This document shows, in pieces, positions 8,066-16,724 of a stretch of DNA of 64,000 nt. Where the stretch lies: contig NZ_LIGE01000047.1 in NCBI RefSeq assembly GCF_001297015.1, forward strand, positions 310,001-374,000. The letters run 5' to 3'. Under the pieces are notes generated by a model, which was given only the letters and a program-made list of their open reading frames with translations, had not been told where the DNA came from and did not search any database. The stretch's first letter is position 1. Each line of letters starts with the position of its first letter. A program made the position numbers and the translations under genes. Source of the stretch: Pseudomonas sp. RIT-PI-r. Its GTDB lineage: Bacteria; Pseudomonadota; Gammaproteobacteria; Pseudomonadales; Pseudomonadaceae.

Positions 8066-8094
8066 TTGACATGGTATTCAAGTGGTATTAATTT
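8066..8094 (+). promoter_or_regulatory. Candidate nag promoter with overlapping GntR-type operators
   Basis: TTGACA (8066-8071) is a consensus -35 box, with a weak -10 (TAATTT, 8089-8094) 17 bases away. Two direct copies of TGGTATT (8072-8078 and 8083-8089), one helical turn apart, lie between and over these boxes. A HutC-type GntR repressor bound there would block transcription. The assignment to NagR is an inference from position and repetition. Confidence 0.5.
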
Positions 8095-8147
8095 TCGTCC
8101 CACAAGCGAGCCACAACAATCCTATACTCGCGTCGGAAATGACCTAC

Positions 8148-8879
8148 ATGAACGACTTCCAGGCCCTACGCCCAGACGACTCCCAGCCGACGCCGCTGTA
8201 CTTGCAACTGGCACGCAATCTGGAAGCAGCGATTCATGCAGGACAGTGGAAAGCCGAACAGGCGATGCCCTCGGAACGCAATCTCAGCGAGTTGCTCGGC
8301 ATCTCCCGGGTCACCGCACGCAAGGCGCTGGAAGTCCTCCTCGATCAAGGCCTGATCCGCCGCCTGCAAGGTTCCGGCACCTTCATCACGCCACGCCTCG
8401 AACAACCGCTGTCGCGCCTCTCGGGTTTCAGCGAGATGCTGCGCTTGAAGGGTTTCGTGCCCAGCTCGCAATGGCTGGAGCGCGAAATCACCCTGCCGAC
8501 CCACGAAGAACTGATCCGTCTCAGCCTGTCGCCGAACGACAAGGTCGCGCGCATGAAGCGTCTGCGCAAAGCCGATGACACGGTCATGGCCATCGAGATG
8601 AGCACCCTGCCCGCCTCGATCATGCCCAAGCCGCAATTGGTCGGCGATTCACTCTACGAATACCTCGACGGCATAGGCAAACCGATCGTCCGTGCCTTGC
8701 AGCACATCCAGGCGATCAATGCCTCGGACGAGTTCGCCGCGCTGGTCGGCATCGCCCCCGGCACCGCGATGCTGCTGATGACTCGGGTCGGCTACCTGGA
8801 AGACAACACGCCGATTGAAGTCACCGACACCTATTGCCGCAACGACTACTACGACTTTGTTGCAGAGCTTCGCCGCTGA
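8148..8879 (+). CDS. nagR: GntR/HutC-family regulator of the GlcNAc cluster
   Basis: A 243-residue regulator. The winged helix at about residues 8-75 contains MPSERNLSELLGISRVTARKALEVL, and the UTRA ligand domain at about 95-240 ends EVTDTYCRNDYYDFVAELRR. Regulators of this type bind a sugar phosphate, typically GlcNAc-6-P or GlcN-6-P, and release their operator. Position at the head of nagA-nagB-nagF-nagE supports the NagR assignment. The start is uncertain between ATG 8139 and ATG 8148, with no strong ribosome site at either. Repeated TGGTATT sequences upstream are its likely operators. Confidence 0.88.
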   Translation: MNDFQALRPDDSQPTPLYLQLARNLEAAIHAGQWKAEQAMPSERNLSELLGISRVTARKALEVLLDQGLIRRLQGSGTFITPRLEQPLSRLSGFSEMLRLKGFVPSSQWLEREITLPTHEELIRLSLSPNDKVARMKRLRKADDTVMAIEMSTLPASIMPKPQLVGDSLYEYLDGIGKPIVRALQHIQAINASDEFAALVGIAPGTAMLLMTRVGYLEDNTPIEVTDTYCRNDYYDFVAELRR

Positions 8880-8909
8880 TCAGCAGCCGAGCCAAACGAG
8901 AGAACCAAA

Positions 8910-10016
8910 ATGTCCGAAGACAACATCCTCACCGCCAGCGGCTGGATTCGCGGCCGGCTGATCCACGAACACGGCAAAGTCGTGTCGATCGAAGGAATGC
9001 CTTGCGATCCGGCAACCAATGATCTGCCGTATCTGCTGCCGGGCTTCATCGATCTGCACGTGCATGGCGGTGGCGGCAAAGACATCATGGAAGGCGCCAG
9101 CGCTTTCGAAACCATTACCAAAACCCACGTGCGTTTTGGCACAACGTCGCTGCTGGCCACCACCATGACCGCACCGAGTGCCGAGATTTCCAGCGTCCTG
9201 AAGGAAGTAGGAGAATTCTGCGAACAGCGTCCGAAAGGTGCCGCGCGCGTCCTCGGCGTACACCTCGAAGGCCCGTACATCAATCCGGGAAAACTCGGCG
9301 CGCAACCGAACTTCGCCCACACCGCGTTGATGGCCGAAGTCGAAGAGTATCTGGCACTGGCGCCAATCCGCGTGATCACCATCGCCCCGGAAATCGCCGG
9401 TCACGACGGATTGATCCGCGAACTCAGCAGCCGTGGCGTGCGCATGCAGATCGGCCACACCCTCGGCAGCTACGAGGAAGGCGTCGCCGCAATGGAGGCT
9501 GGCGCGACCAGTTTCACTCACCTCTACAACGCCATGAGCCCGCTGCATCACCGCGAGCCGGGCATCGTTGGCGCGGCATTGGCCCACGCCAAATTCGCCG
9601 AACTGATTCCGGATTTGCTCCACGTCCATCCGGGAGCAATCCGCGTGGCCCTGCGCTCGATCCCGTGCCTGTATTGCGTAACCGACTCGACCGCCGCCGC
9701 CGGCATGCCCGACGGTGAATACAAGCTCGGCAGCCACACCGTGACCAAATGCCTGGGCGGCGTGCGCCTGCCCGACGGCACCCTGGCCGGCAGCACCCTG
9801 ACCATGGATCAGGCCCTGCGCAATCTGGTGAAGATCGGTTTGCCGATCGCTGAGGCCTCGCAGCGCCTGTCGCAATTTCCCGCCGACTACCTCGGCATCA
9901 ACGAACGCGGGCGCCTTGCACCAGGTGCCTGGGCCGACTGCGTGCGGCTCGATCGCTCACTCACACTGACCGCCGTCATGGTCGAAGGAGAAGACATTGA
10001 CTTCAAAAATGCTTGA
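8910..10016 (+). CDS. nagA: N-acetylglucosamine-6-phosphate deacetylase
   Basis: A 368-residue amidohydrolase that removes acetate from GlcNAc-6-P to give glucosamine-6-P. Visible motifs are DLHVHGGGGKD, LEGPYINPGKLGAQP with the metal-binding glutamate, QIGHTLGS, THLYNAMSPLHHREPG, and the catalytic aspartate in TDSTAAAGMPDG. The length is normal for NagA. It follows nagR by 30 bases, and its 3' end overlaps the start of the deaminase gene by 20 bases, so it belongs to one operon. Confidence 0.96.
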   Translation: MSEDNILTASGWIRGRLIHEHGKVVSIEGMPCDPATNDLPYLLPGFIDLHVHGGGGKDIMEGASAFETITKTHVRFGTTSLLATTMTAPSAEISSVLKEVGEFCEQRPKGAARVLGVHLEGPYINPGKLGAQPNFAHTALMAEVEEYLALAPIRVITIAPEIAGHDGLIRELSSRGVRMQIGHTLGSYEEGVAAMEAGATSFTHLYNAMSPLHHREPGIVGAALAHAKFAELIPDLLHVHPGAIRVALRSIPCLYCVTDSTAAAGMPDGEYKLGSHTVTKCLGGVRLPDGTLAGSTLTMDQALRNLVKIGLPIAEASQRLSQFPADYLGINERGRLAPGAWADCVRLDRSLTLTAVMVEGEDIDFKNA

Positions 10017-11019
10017 GGAGGCGCTGTCCTCGTTCGAGGCCGTGCAAGCCCAACTGCAACAGCTCGACCCGCAAATGATCGAGATCGCCGGACGCCTGCG
10101 TCGTCAGCCGCCGCAAGTGGCGATGACTGTCGCACGCGGCAGCTCCGACCACGCGGCTAGCTACTTCGCCTACCTGACCATGCAACAACTGGGTGTGCCG
10201 GTGGCGTCGTTGCCGATGTCAGTGGTGACCATGCAGCAAGCGCCGTTAAAGGTCAGCGGTCAGGTCGCGTTCGCGTTTTCGCAATCGGGGCAGAGCCCGG
10301 ATCTGGTCAACAGCCTGCGTCTGTTGCGCAAGCGTGGCGCGCTGAGCGTATCGATGGTCAACGCTGCCGATTCGCCACTGGAAGCGGCGTGTGAATTCAG
10401 CGTGCCGCTGCTCGCCGGGACTGAAAGCAGCGTCGCCGCGACCAAGAGTTTTATCGCCACCCTCAGCGCCAGCGCTCGTTTGATCGCGCACTGGAAAGAG
10501 GACAGCGAATTGCTCGAGGCTGGCAACGCTTTGCCGGAAGGTCTGCGCGAAGCGGCAAAACAGGACTGGAGCGTGGCCATCGAAGCGCTGCGTGATTGCG
10601 AGCGATTGATGGTGATCGGTCGTGGTGCCGGTTTCGCCATTGCTCAAGAGGCCGCGCTGAAATTCAAGGAAACCTCGGCGATTCAGGCCGAAGCGTTCAG
10701 CAGCGCCGAAGTGCGTCACGGCCCGATGGCATTGATCGACGAACACTATCCATTGTTGGTGTTCGCTCCGCGCGGCGCCGAGCAGGCGGGCCTGTTGAGC
10801 CTCGCGGCAGAAATGCGTCAACGCGGCGCCCGTGTGTTGCTGGCCGCGCCGGACGATGTGAGCGAACGCGATTTGACCTTGAGCCGTGCCGAACACCCAG
10901 CGCTCGATCCGATTCTGGCGATCCAGAGTTTCTACGTGATGGCCGCAGGGCTGGCCGTGGCCCGTGGCATGGACCCGGATCAGCCGCGCCACCTGAGCAA
11001 AGTAACCCGCACGCACTGA
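9997..11019 (+). CDS. SIS-domain glucosamine-6-phosphate deaminase (NagB-II type)
   Basis: A 340-residue protein with two SIS domains. The first is at about residues 30-170 (VARGSSDHAASYF, FSQSGQSPD, GTESSVAATKSF) and the second at about 195-325 (MVIGRGAGFAIAQEAALKFKETS, EAFSSAEVRHGP). It ends HLSKVTRTH, like the isomerase half of GlmS. In nag clusters of this type it replaces classical NagB, converting GlcN-6-P to fructose-6-P and ammonia; an isomerase role cannot be excluded. TTG 9997 is the likely start, because AGGAG lies 6 bases before it, within nagA. ATG 10009 is an alternative. Confidence 0.87.
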   Translation: MTSKMLEEALSSFEAVQAQLQQLDPQMIEIAGRLRRQPPQVAMTVARGSSDHAASYFAYLTMQQLGVPVASLPMSVVTMQQAPLKVSGQVAFAFSQSGQSPDLVNSLRLLRKRGALSVSMVNAADSPLEAACEFSVPLLAGTESSVAATKSFIATLSASARLIAHWKEDSELLEAGNALPEGLREAAKQDWSVAIEALRDCERLMVIGRGAGFAIAQEAALKFKETSAIQAEAFSSAEVRHGPMALIDEHYPLLVFAPRGAEQAGLLSLAAEMRQRGARVLLAAPDDVSERDLTLSRAEHPALDPILAIQSFYVMAAGLAVARGMDPDQPRHLSKVTRTH

Positions 11020-11027
11020 CACCCGCT

Positions 11028-11159
11028 GATCAATGCATAACCCTATCGGCGGACGCGAAAACCGCCGATTGATGCACAACCCTGTCGGCGGACGCAAAAC
11101 CGCTGATTGATGCACAACCCTATCGGCGGACGCAAAACCGCTGATTGATGCACAACCCC
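11028..11159. repeat. Tandem repeat of 38-39 bp, three full copies and a partial fourth
   Basis: Units begin at 11028 (39 bp), 11067 (38 bp), 11105 (38 bp) and 11143 (partial). Each reads GATTGATGCACAACCCT followed by TCGGCGGACGCAAAACCGCT with few changes. Each unit has GGCGG and CCGCC/CCGCT arms able to form a small hairpin. The array lies between the deaminase gene and nagF, just before a REP pair. Confidence 0.9.
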
Positions 11160-11160
11160 T

Positions 11161-11244
11161 GTAGGAGCTGCCGAAGGCTGCGATCTTTTGATTTTGATTC
11201 ACAGAAAACAAGATCAAAAGATCGCAGCCTTCGGCAGCTCCTAC
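11161..11244. repeat. REP pair, GATCGCAGCCTTCGGCAGCT class
   Basis: Inverted REP arms running from GTAGGAGCTGCCGAAGG to its complement, within the nag cluster upstream of nagF. Folding in the transcript could separate expression of the enzymes from that of the PTS genes. Confidence 0.9.
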
Positions 11245-11277
11245 AAGGGCCAGCGAAATTACTGATGAGACCGAGCC

Positions 11278-13791
11278 ATGCACAACAACAATAAAGAGCT
11301 GACCCTCAGCGCCCCGCTCAGCGGCCCGGTGCTCACGCTCGCCAAAGTCCCGGACGCGGTGTTCGCCAGCGGCGCTATGGGTGACGGCATCGCCATCGAC
11401 CCGATCAACGACACGCTGTACTCGCCGTGCGCCGGGGTGATCATCCACGTCGCCCGCACCGGCCACGCACTCACCGTGCGTGCCGACAACGGCGCGGAAA
11501 TCCTCCTGCATCTGGGCCTCGACACCGTGGAGTTGAACGGCGAAGGTTTCTCGATGCTGGTCATGGAAGGTGGTCGCGTGACTCAGGGCCAGCCGTTGTT
11601 GCGCTATGACCTGGACAAAGTCGGCCAGCAATGCAAAAGCCTCGTCAGCCTGTTGATCCTGACCAACAGCCAGGATTTTCAGGTACGCCCGATCACGCTG
11701 AAAGCGGTGAAAGTCGGCGATCCGCTGCTGCACATTGTGGCGCGCAACGGTTCGGCAGCGAGCGCCGAAGTCGTCGGTGGGCCAGAGGTTCATGGTCAAG
11801 TGTTGGTGGCCCATCGCGGCGGCTTGCATGCGCGCCCTGCGGCGCTGATTCGGCAGACCGCGCAAGGTTTCAAAAGCCAGTCGCAGCTGCACTTCGCCGG
11901 CAAATCGGCGCCGTGCAACAGCCTGATCGGTTTGATGGGGCTGGCGGTTGGCGAGCAGGATGAAGTGCAGGTCAGCTGTCAGGGGCCGGATGCTGAAGCG
12001 GCGCTGCAAGCGTTGCTCACGGCGTTGGCCACGGCATTGCCGGATGATCATCGCGCGGCGGCACCGGTCAGTGTTGCCCCTCTTAAACGCCCGGCCGAGG
12101 CTGGCGTGTTGCACGGGGTTTGCGCTGCGCCGGGATTCGTCGGTGGGCCGCTGTTTCGCTTGAACGCGATCAGTTTGCCGGTGGACGCGGGCAATCACGA
12201 TCCGCTGCAGCAACAGCAGGTTCTCGACGCGGCGCTGACTCAGGTGCGCAGCGAAATCGACGGCACCCTCGCCCAAGCGAAAAAACACAAGAACGCCGAA
12301 GAAGAAGCAATCTTCGCCGCACACTTGGCGTTGCTGGAAGACCCGGCACTGCTCGACGCTGCACAGCAATCCATCGAACAAGGCACTGCGGCGACTCACG
12401 CCTGGAGCCAGTCGATCGATGTGCAGTGCGAAGTGCTGCAGCGCACCGGCAGCGCGCTGCTGGCTGAGCGCGCCAACGATCTTCGCGATCTCAAACAACG
12501 CGTGCTGCGTGCGTTGCTCGGTGAGGCATGGAATTACGATGTGCCGGCCGGTGCTATCGTCGCTGCGCATGAACTGACGCCATCGGATCTGCTGCAACTT
12601 AGCGCCCAAGGTGTCGCCGGTTTGTGTATGGCCGAAGGTGGCGCGACTTCGCACGTGGCGATTCTCGCTCGCGGCAAAGGTCTGCCGTGCATGGTGGCGT
12701 TGGGTTCGGCATTGCTTGATCAGCCGCAAGGTCAATCGGTGGTGCTCGATGCCGATGGCGGTCGTCTGGAACTGACGCCAAACGCTGAGCGCTTGGCTGA
12801 AGTTCAACAGGCGCAAATTGATCGCCAGCAACGTCGCGATGCTCAACAGGCAAAAGCTCATCTGCCGGCCGAAACCCGTAATGGCGTGCACATCGAAGTC
12901 GTCGCCAACGTCGCCTCCAGCGGTGAAGCGGCAGATGCCTTTGCCAACGGCGCCGATGGTGTCGGTCTGCTGCGCACAGAGTTTCTCTTCGTCGATCGCC
13001 AGACCGCGCCGGATGTCGAAGAACAGCGCTGCGCCTATCAAGCCGTGATCGATGCGATGGGCGACAAGTCGGTGATCATCCGCACCATCGACGTCGGCGG
13101 CGACAAGCAACTCGATTACCTGCCGCTGCCGATCGAAGCCAACCCGGTGCTCGGTCTGCGCGGCATTCGTCTGGCTCAGGCCCGCCCGGAAATCCTCGAT
13201 CAGCAACTGCGCGCGCTGCTGCAAGTCAGCCCGCTGCGTCGCTGCCGAATCCTGCTGCCGATGGTCACCGAAGTGGATGAGCTGCTGCACATACGCCAAC
13301 GCGTCGACGCCTTGTGCCTGGAACTCGGCGTGAGCCAACGCCCGGAAATCGGCGTAATGATCGAAGTCCCCGCCGCCGCGCTGCAAGCCGAACAACTCGC
13401 TGAACACGCCGACTTCCTCTCCATCGGCACCAACGATTTGTCGCAATACACCCTGGCCATGGATCGCGATCACGCCGGTCTGGCCGCCCGCGTCGACGCC
13501 CTGCACCCGGCGCTGCTGCGCCTGATCGCCATGACCTGCGAAGGCGCGGCGGTGCACAAGCGTTGGGTTGGCGTCTGCGGCGCCCTCGCCTCCGATCCGC
13601 TGGCCACGCCGGTGCTGATTGGTCTGGGCGTTACCGAATTGTCGGTCAGCCCGGTGCAGATCGGTGAAATCAAGGATCGCGTGCGCCAGGTGCACGAAGC
13701 CGAATGCCAGCGCCTCAGTCGCGACCTGCTCAAGTTGAGCAGCGCCGCCGCCGTGCGCCACGCCTGTCATCAACATTGGCCACTGCGCTAA
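11278..13791 (+). CDS. nagF: PTS EIIA-HPr-EI fusion for N-acetylglucosamine
   Basis: An 837-residue three-part phosphotransferase. EIIA of the glucose type spans about residues 8-155, with active-site His78 in EILLHLGLDTV. HPr spans about 172-260, with His184 in GGLHARPAALI. EI spans about 278-830, with phospho-His459 in GGATSHVAILARGKGLPC and the PEP-binding region at FLSIGTNDLSQYTLAMDR and VGVCGALASDP. It passes phosphate from PEP to the EIICB encoded next. The dedicated HPr and EI make this system independent of the fructose PTS. ATG 11278 follows a GAGACCGAGCC stretch. Confidence 0.95.
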   Translation: MHNNNKELTLSAPLSGPVLTLAKVPDAVFASGAMGDGIAIDPINDTLYSPCAGVIIHVARTGHALTVRADNGAEILLHLGLDTVELNGEGFSMLVMEGGRVTQGQPLLRYDLDKVGQQCKSLVSLLILTNSQDFQVRPITLKAVKVGDPLLHIVARNGSAASAEVVGGPEVHGQVLVAHRGGLHARPAALIRQTAQGFKSQSQLHFAGKSAPCNSLIGLMGLAVGEQDEVQVSCQGPDAEAALQALLTALATALPDDHRAAAPVSVAPLKRPAEAGVLHGVCAAPGFVGGPLFRLNAISLPVDAGNHDPLQQQQVLDAALTQVRSEIDGTLAQAKKHKNAEEEAIFAAHLALLEDPALLDAAQQSIEQGTAATHAWSQSIDVQCEVLQRTGSALLAERANDLRDLKQRVLRALLGEAWNYDVPAGAIVAAHELTPSDLLQLSAQGVAGLCMAEGGATSHVAILARGKGLPCMVALGSALLDQPQGQSVVLDADGGRLELTPNAERLAEVQQAQIDRQQRRDAQQAKAHLPAETRNGVHIEVVANVASSGEAADAFANGADGVGLLRTEFLFVDRQTAPDVEEQRCAYQAVIDAMGDKSVIIRTIDVGGDKQLDYLPLPIEANPVLGLRGIRLAQARPEILDQQLRALLQVSPLRRCRILLPMVTEVDELLHIRQRVDALCLELGVSQRPEIGVMIEVPAAALQAEQLAEHADFLSIGTNDLSQYTLAMDRDHAGLAARVDALHPALLRLIAMTCEGAAVHKRWVGVCGALASDPLATPVLIGLGVTELSVSPVQIGEIKDRVRQVHEAECQRLSRDLLKLSSAAAVRHACHQHWPLR

Positions 13792-13814
13792 CAAAAACAA
13801 CAAGGACAAACGCC

Positions 13815-15527
13815 ATGTACCAACTCTTCGTCGAAGGCCTGCAACGCCTCGGCCGCGCGCTGATGCTGCCGATCGCGATCCTGCCGATTGCCGGCCTGCT
13901 CCTGCGTCTGGGTGACACTGACCTGCTGAACATCGCGATCATTCACGATGCCGGCCAAGTGATCTTCGCCAACCTGGCGATGATCTTCGCCATCGGCATC
14001 GCCGTCGGTTTCGCCAAGGACAACAACGGCACCGCCGGCCTCGCCGGGGTGATCGGTTACCTGGTGATGATCTCCACGCTCAAGGTGCTCGATGCGAGCA
14101 TCAACATGGGCATGCTCGCCGGCATCGTCGCCGGCCTGATGGCTGGCGCGCTGTACAACCGCTTCAAAGACATCAAGCTGCCGGAGTATCTGGCGTTCTT
14201 CGGTGGGCGACGGTTTGTGCCGATCGTCACCGGGTTCGCAGCGGTCGGTCTGGGCGTGGTGTTCGGCTACATCTGGCCGCCGATCCAGCACGGCATCAAC
14301 AGCTTCGGCGCCTTGATGATGGAAAGCGGCAGCATCGGCGCGTTCGTGTTCGGCGTGTTCAACCGCCTGCTGATCGTCACCGGCCTGCACCACATCCTCA
14401 ACAACATGGCGTGGTTTGTGTTTGGCAACTTCACCGACCCGACTACCGGCGCATTGGTGACGGGCGACCTGTCGCGCTACTTCGCCGGTGATCCGAAGGG
14501 CGGCCAGTTCATGACTGGCATGTTCCCGATGATGATCTTCGGCCTGCCGGCGGCGTGCCTGGCGATGTACCGCAATGCGCTGCCGGAACGCCGCAAGGTG
14601 ATGGGCGGGATCTTTCTTTCAATGGCGCTGACCTCGTTTTTGACCGGGGTGACTGAACCGATTGAATTCGCCTTTATGTTCCTGGCACCGCTGCTGTATC
14701 TGCTGCATGCGCTGCTGACCGGGTTGTCGATGGCGATTACCAATGCCTTGAACATCCACTTGGGCTTCACCTTCTCCGGCGGCTTTATCGACATGATTCT
14801 CGGCTGGGGCAAGTCCACCAATGGTTGGCTGGTGTTCCCGGTTGGGTTGGCTTACGCGGTGATCTACTACTTCGTCTTTGACTTCTGCATTCGTCGCTTC
14901 AATCTGAAAACGCCGGGGCGTGAGGATGTTGCCGTTAGTGAAAAAGCCGTACTGACTGAGAACGAACGGGCCAGTGCTTACATCAAGGCGTTGGGCGGCG
15001 CTGAAAATCTGCTGACGGTTGGCGCCTGCACCACGCGGTTGCGGCTGGAGATGGTTGATCGCAACAAGGCTTCGGATGCTGATCTGAAAGCGCTGGGGGC
15101 GATGGCGGTTGTGCGACCGGGTAAAGGTGGCAGTTTGCAGGTGGTTGTCGGGCCGATGGCGGACAGCATTGCGGATGAGATTCGTCTGGCGATGCCGGCG
15201 TTGGGGCGTGCTGTTTTGGTTGAAACCGCTGTTGTTGATGAGCCGAAAGTTATGGCCGTTGCCGGTTCCGAGGCGCAGCAATGGCTGAATGCATTGGGCG
15301 GCAACGACAATGTGCTGCAACTGGATTGCATTGCGATGACACGGATTCGCCTGCAATTGGCGGATGGCAAGGCGTTGTCCGAGGCGCAGTTGAAGGATCT
15401 GGGTTGTCAGGGTGTCAGCCAGTTGGATGGCGGGGTCTGGCATTTGCTGGTGGGGGATAAGGCGGCGAGTTTGAGTGGGGCGTTGGAAAGCCTGGTCAAC
15501 CGAAGCGAGGTTAGTGTGAAGGTTTAA
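13815..15527 (+). CDS. nagE: PTS N-acetylglucosamine EIICB permease with duplicated EIIB
   Basis: A 570-residue membrane protein. EIIC covers about residues 1-360, with many hydrophobic segments and the signature GVTEPIEFAF at 278-287. An EIIB domain follows at about 385-460, with phospho-Cys405 in VGACTTRLRLEM. A second EIIB-like domain at about 485-560 (NVLQLDCIAMTRIRLQL) has its cysteine (505) shifted; the residue aligned with Cys405 is Ala507, so it probably cannot carry phosphate. The protein imports and phosphorylates GlcNAc. It starts 23 bases after nagF behind AAGGACAAACGCC, and a strong terminator follows. Confidence 0.93.
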   Translation: MYQLFVEGLQRLGRALMLPIAILPIAGLLLRLGDTDLLNIAIIHDAGQVIFANLAMIFAIGIAVGFAKDNNGTAGLAGVIGYLVMISTLKVLDASINMGMLAGIVAGLMAGALYNRFKDIKLPEYLAFFGGRRFVPIVTGFAAVGLGVVFGYIWPPIQHGINSFGALMMESGSIGAFVFGVFNRLLIVTGLHHILNNMAWFVFGNFTDPTTGALVTGDLSRYFAGDPKGGQFMTGMFPMMIFGLPAACLAMYRNALPERRKVMGGIFLSMALTSFLTGVTEPIEFAFMFLAPLLYLLHALLTGLSMAITNALNIHLGFTFSGGFIDMILGWGKSTNGWLVFPVGLAYAVIYYFVFDFCIRRFNLKTPGREDVAVSEKAVLTENERASAYIKALGGAENLLTVGACTTRLRLEMVDRNKASDADLKALGAMAVVRPGKGGSLQVVVGPMADSIADEIRLAMPALGRAVLVETAVVDEPKVMAVAGSEAQQWLNALGGNDNVLQLDCIAMTRIRLQLADGKALSEAQLKDLGCQGVSQLDGGVWHLLVGDKAASLSGALESLVNRSEVSVKV

Positions 15528-15534
15528 TCGACAC

Positions 15535-15561
15535 AAAAAACCCGGCTTAGGCCGGGTTTTT
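15535..15561 (+). terminator. Rho-independent terminator after nagE
   Basis: AAAAAACCCGGC and GCCGGGTTTTT form a stable stem around a short loop just after the nagE stop. It is A-rich and T-rich on opposite sides, so it can also stop transcription of the minus-strand gene ending at 15581. Confidence 0.93.
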
Positions 15562-15580
15562 CATCGCCAACAAATTCGGC

Positions 15581-16027
15581 TCAGGATGAATGCTGTTCCG
15601 CTTGGTAATGGCGGGTCTGAAATGGCATCAACGTTTGAACCTTCAATCCAAGACTTTCTGCTAACCCCCAAGAAACGGCCAATTCATCTTTGCGATTGCG
15701 TAATGAAACCTTTGTTTGAGGCGCGACATCCTGCTTCGGTGTCGAGTGCGCGAAAAGCTCCAGCGCATGAAGCGTTTCCAATACGCGGGTATCCGAGACA
15801 CACGAAAAACGCGTAAATCGCTCCAACAGGTAGGCGGCGCGGCGACGTTCAATGTCATCGCTATGATGTTTCAGAAAGGCCTTCACCTCGCTTTCAACAT
15901 TTGAATCCGAGTACCAGACTTCTTTCGCAGCATTCACCAGTGCAACGTCGTCGGCCTGATTCAGAGGGCTTCTGACGAGAGTGTCTAACGCGGATGAGAG
16001 GACGTGAGCGTCATTCAGCTTCGTCAT
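15581..16027 (-). CDS. Unknown partner of the upstream nucleotidyltransferase
   Basis: A 148-residue protein I do not recognise. It is mostly predicted helical, charged and soluble, with VESEVKAFLKHHSDDIERRR and AAYLLERFTRF as notable stretches, and no signal or membrane segment. It starts at ATG 16027 with GGAG 7 bases upstream, inside the last 17 bases of the nucleotidyltransferase gene, so the two are coupled. The arrangement recalls nucleotidyltransferase-based toxin-antitoxin or abortive-infection pairs, but nothing in the sequence proves that role. Confidence 0.6.
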   Translation of the reverse strand: MTKLNDAHVLSSALDTLVRSPLNQADDVALVNAAKEVWYSDSNVESEVKAFLKHHSDDIERRRAAYLLERFTRFSCVSDTRVLETLHALELFAHSTPKQDVAPQTKVSLRNRKDELAVSWGLAESLGLKVQTLMPFQTRHYQAEQHSS

Positions 16028-16649
16028 CTGCTTTCTCCAGATAGTCTTGCAATATGTTGCTCAATACCGAGGTCGATTGCGCTTTATTGCCAACATATAC
16101 ATCAATTGCCTGCAATGCCAGACGCCGGAGCTCGCTGGTCAGTATGAACCCGCACCTCAGAAGCGCATTGATGTCTGCGATATCGTGATCTGTAGCCCTG
16201 CCCAGCTTTGTAATGGCTATGTCGACGGGCGCAGCAATATGAATGTGTAGAGGAGACTCCAGCGAAAACTCTGACATGGGAATACTTCGCGACCAATAAT
16301 CCTCATGAATCGGGCCAAAGCTAGTGTTGTATTGCAGGTCGTAGTTCAGCTCCATCTTTCGAGCAGAAAGCTCATCGAAAAAGGGCTCCGGCACCGTCGC
16401 CAGCAGCGTACGCAGGTCGAATCCTGCCGGAATGCATGCCTCATAGATTTCCGCATCGACATCCAAAGATATGCGGTGATGGGTGTAGAGGTGAACTGCA
16501 CACCCTCCAAACACAATGATCTTGACCGCTCCAGTTGCTGCATTCTCTTCAATCAATTCCGCCTCGACGGACTTGAACATCGAAACCAGCGCCCGCCCCA
16601 GCGAGGTGCTTGTGTTGATGCGGGGTGTGACGACGGGGAGTAGCTCCAT
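16011..16649 (-). CDS. Putative nucleotidyltransferase of AbiEii/DUF6036 type
   Basis: A 212-residue protein from the start I prefer (ATG 16649, with GAGG 6 bases upstream); ATG 16667 adds six residues but lacks a ribosome site. Residues 46-66 carry VFGGCAVHLYTHHRISLDVD, the Gly-Gly loop and Asp-x-Asp pair (Asp63, Asp65) of the polymerase-beta-like fold. Residues 146-160 (ITKLGRATDHDIADI) match the conserved Lys/Asp block of this group. Relatives include AbiEii toxins and housekeeping-like DUF6036 proteins. It overlaps the following unknown gene and lies in an accessory stretch of lower coding G+C. Confidence 0.72.
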   Translation of the reverse strand: MELLPVVTPRINTSTSLGRALVSMFKSVEAELIEENAATGAVKIIVFGGCAVHLYTHHRISLDVDAEIYEACIPAGFDLRTLLATVPEPFFDELSARKMELNYDLQYNTSFGPIHEDYWSRSIPMSEFSLESPLHIHIAAPVDIAITKLGRATDHDIADINALLRCGFILTSELRRLALQAIDVYVGNKAQSTSVLSNILQDYLEKADDEAE

Positions 16650-16724
16650 TTTCAACCTCAGAGTCATGTCGATGGCTTCAGCGAAAGGAGCAACATCCCG
16701 TTAGCGGTCTATTGCCGAGCTCGC

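Noticed and set aside
11028..11159. CRISPR array
   Set aside because: The 38-bp units abut directly with no unique spacers and no cas genes are nearby; it is a simple tandem repeat.
10246..13809. Minus-strand open frame of about 1187 codons opposite nagF and the deaminase gene
   Set aside because: It is antisense to clearly conserved proteins, has no domain, and is the kind of long shadow frame produced by high G+C third positions.
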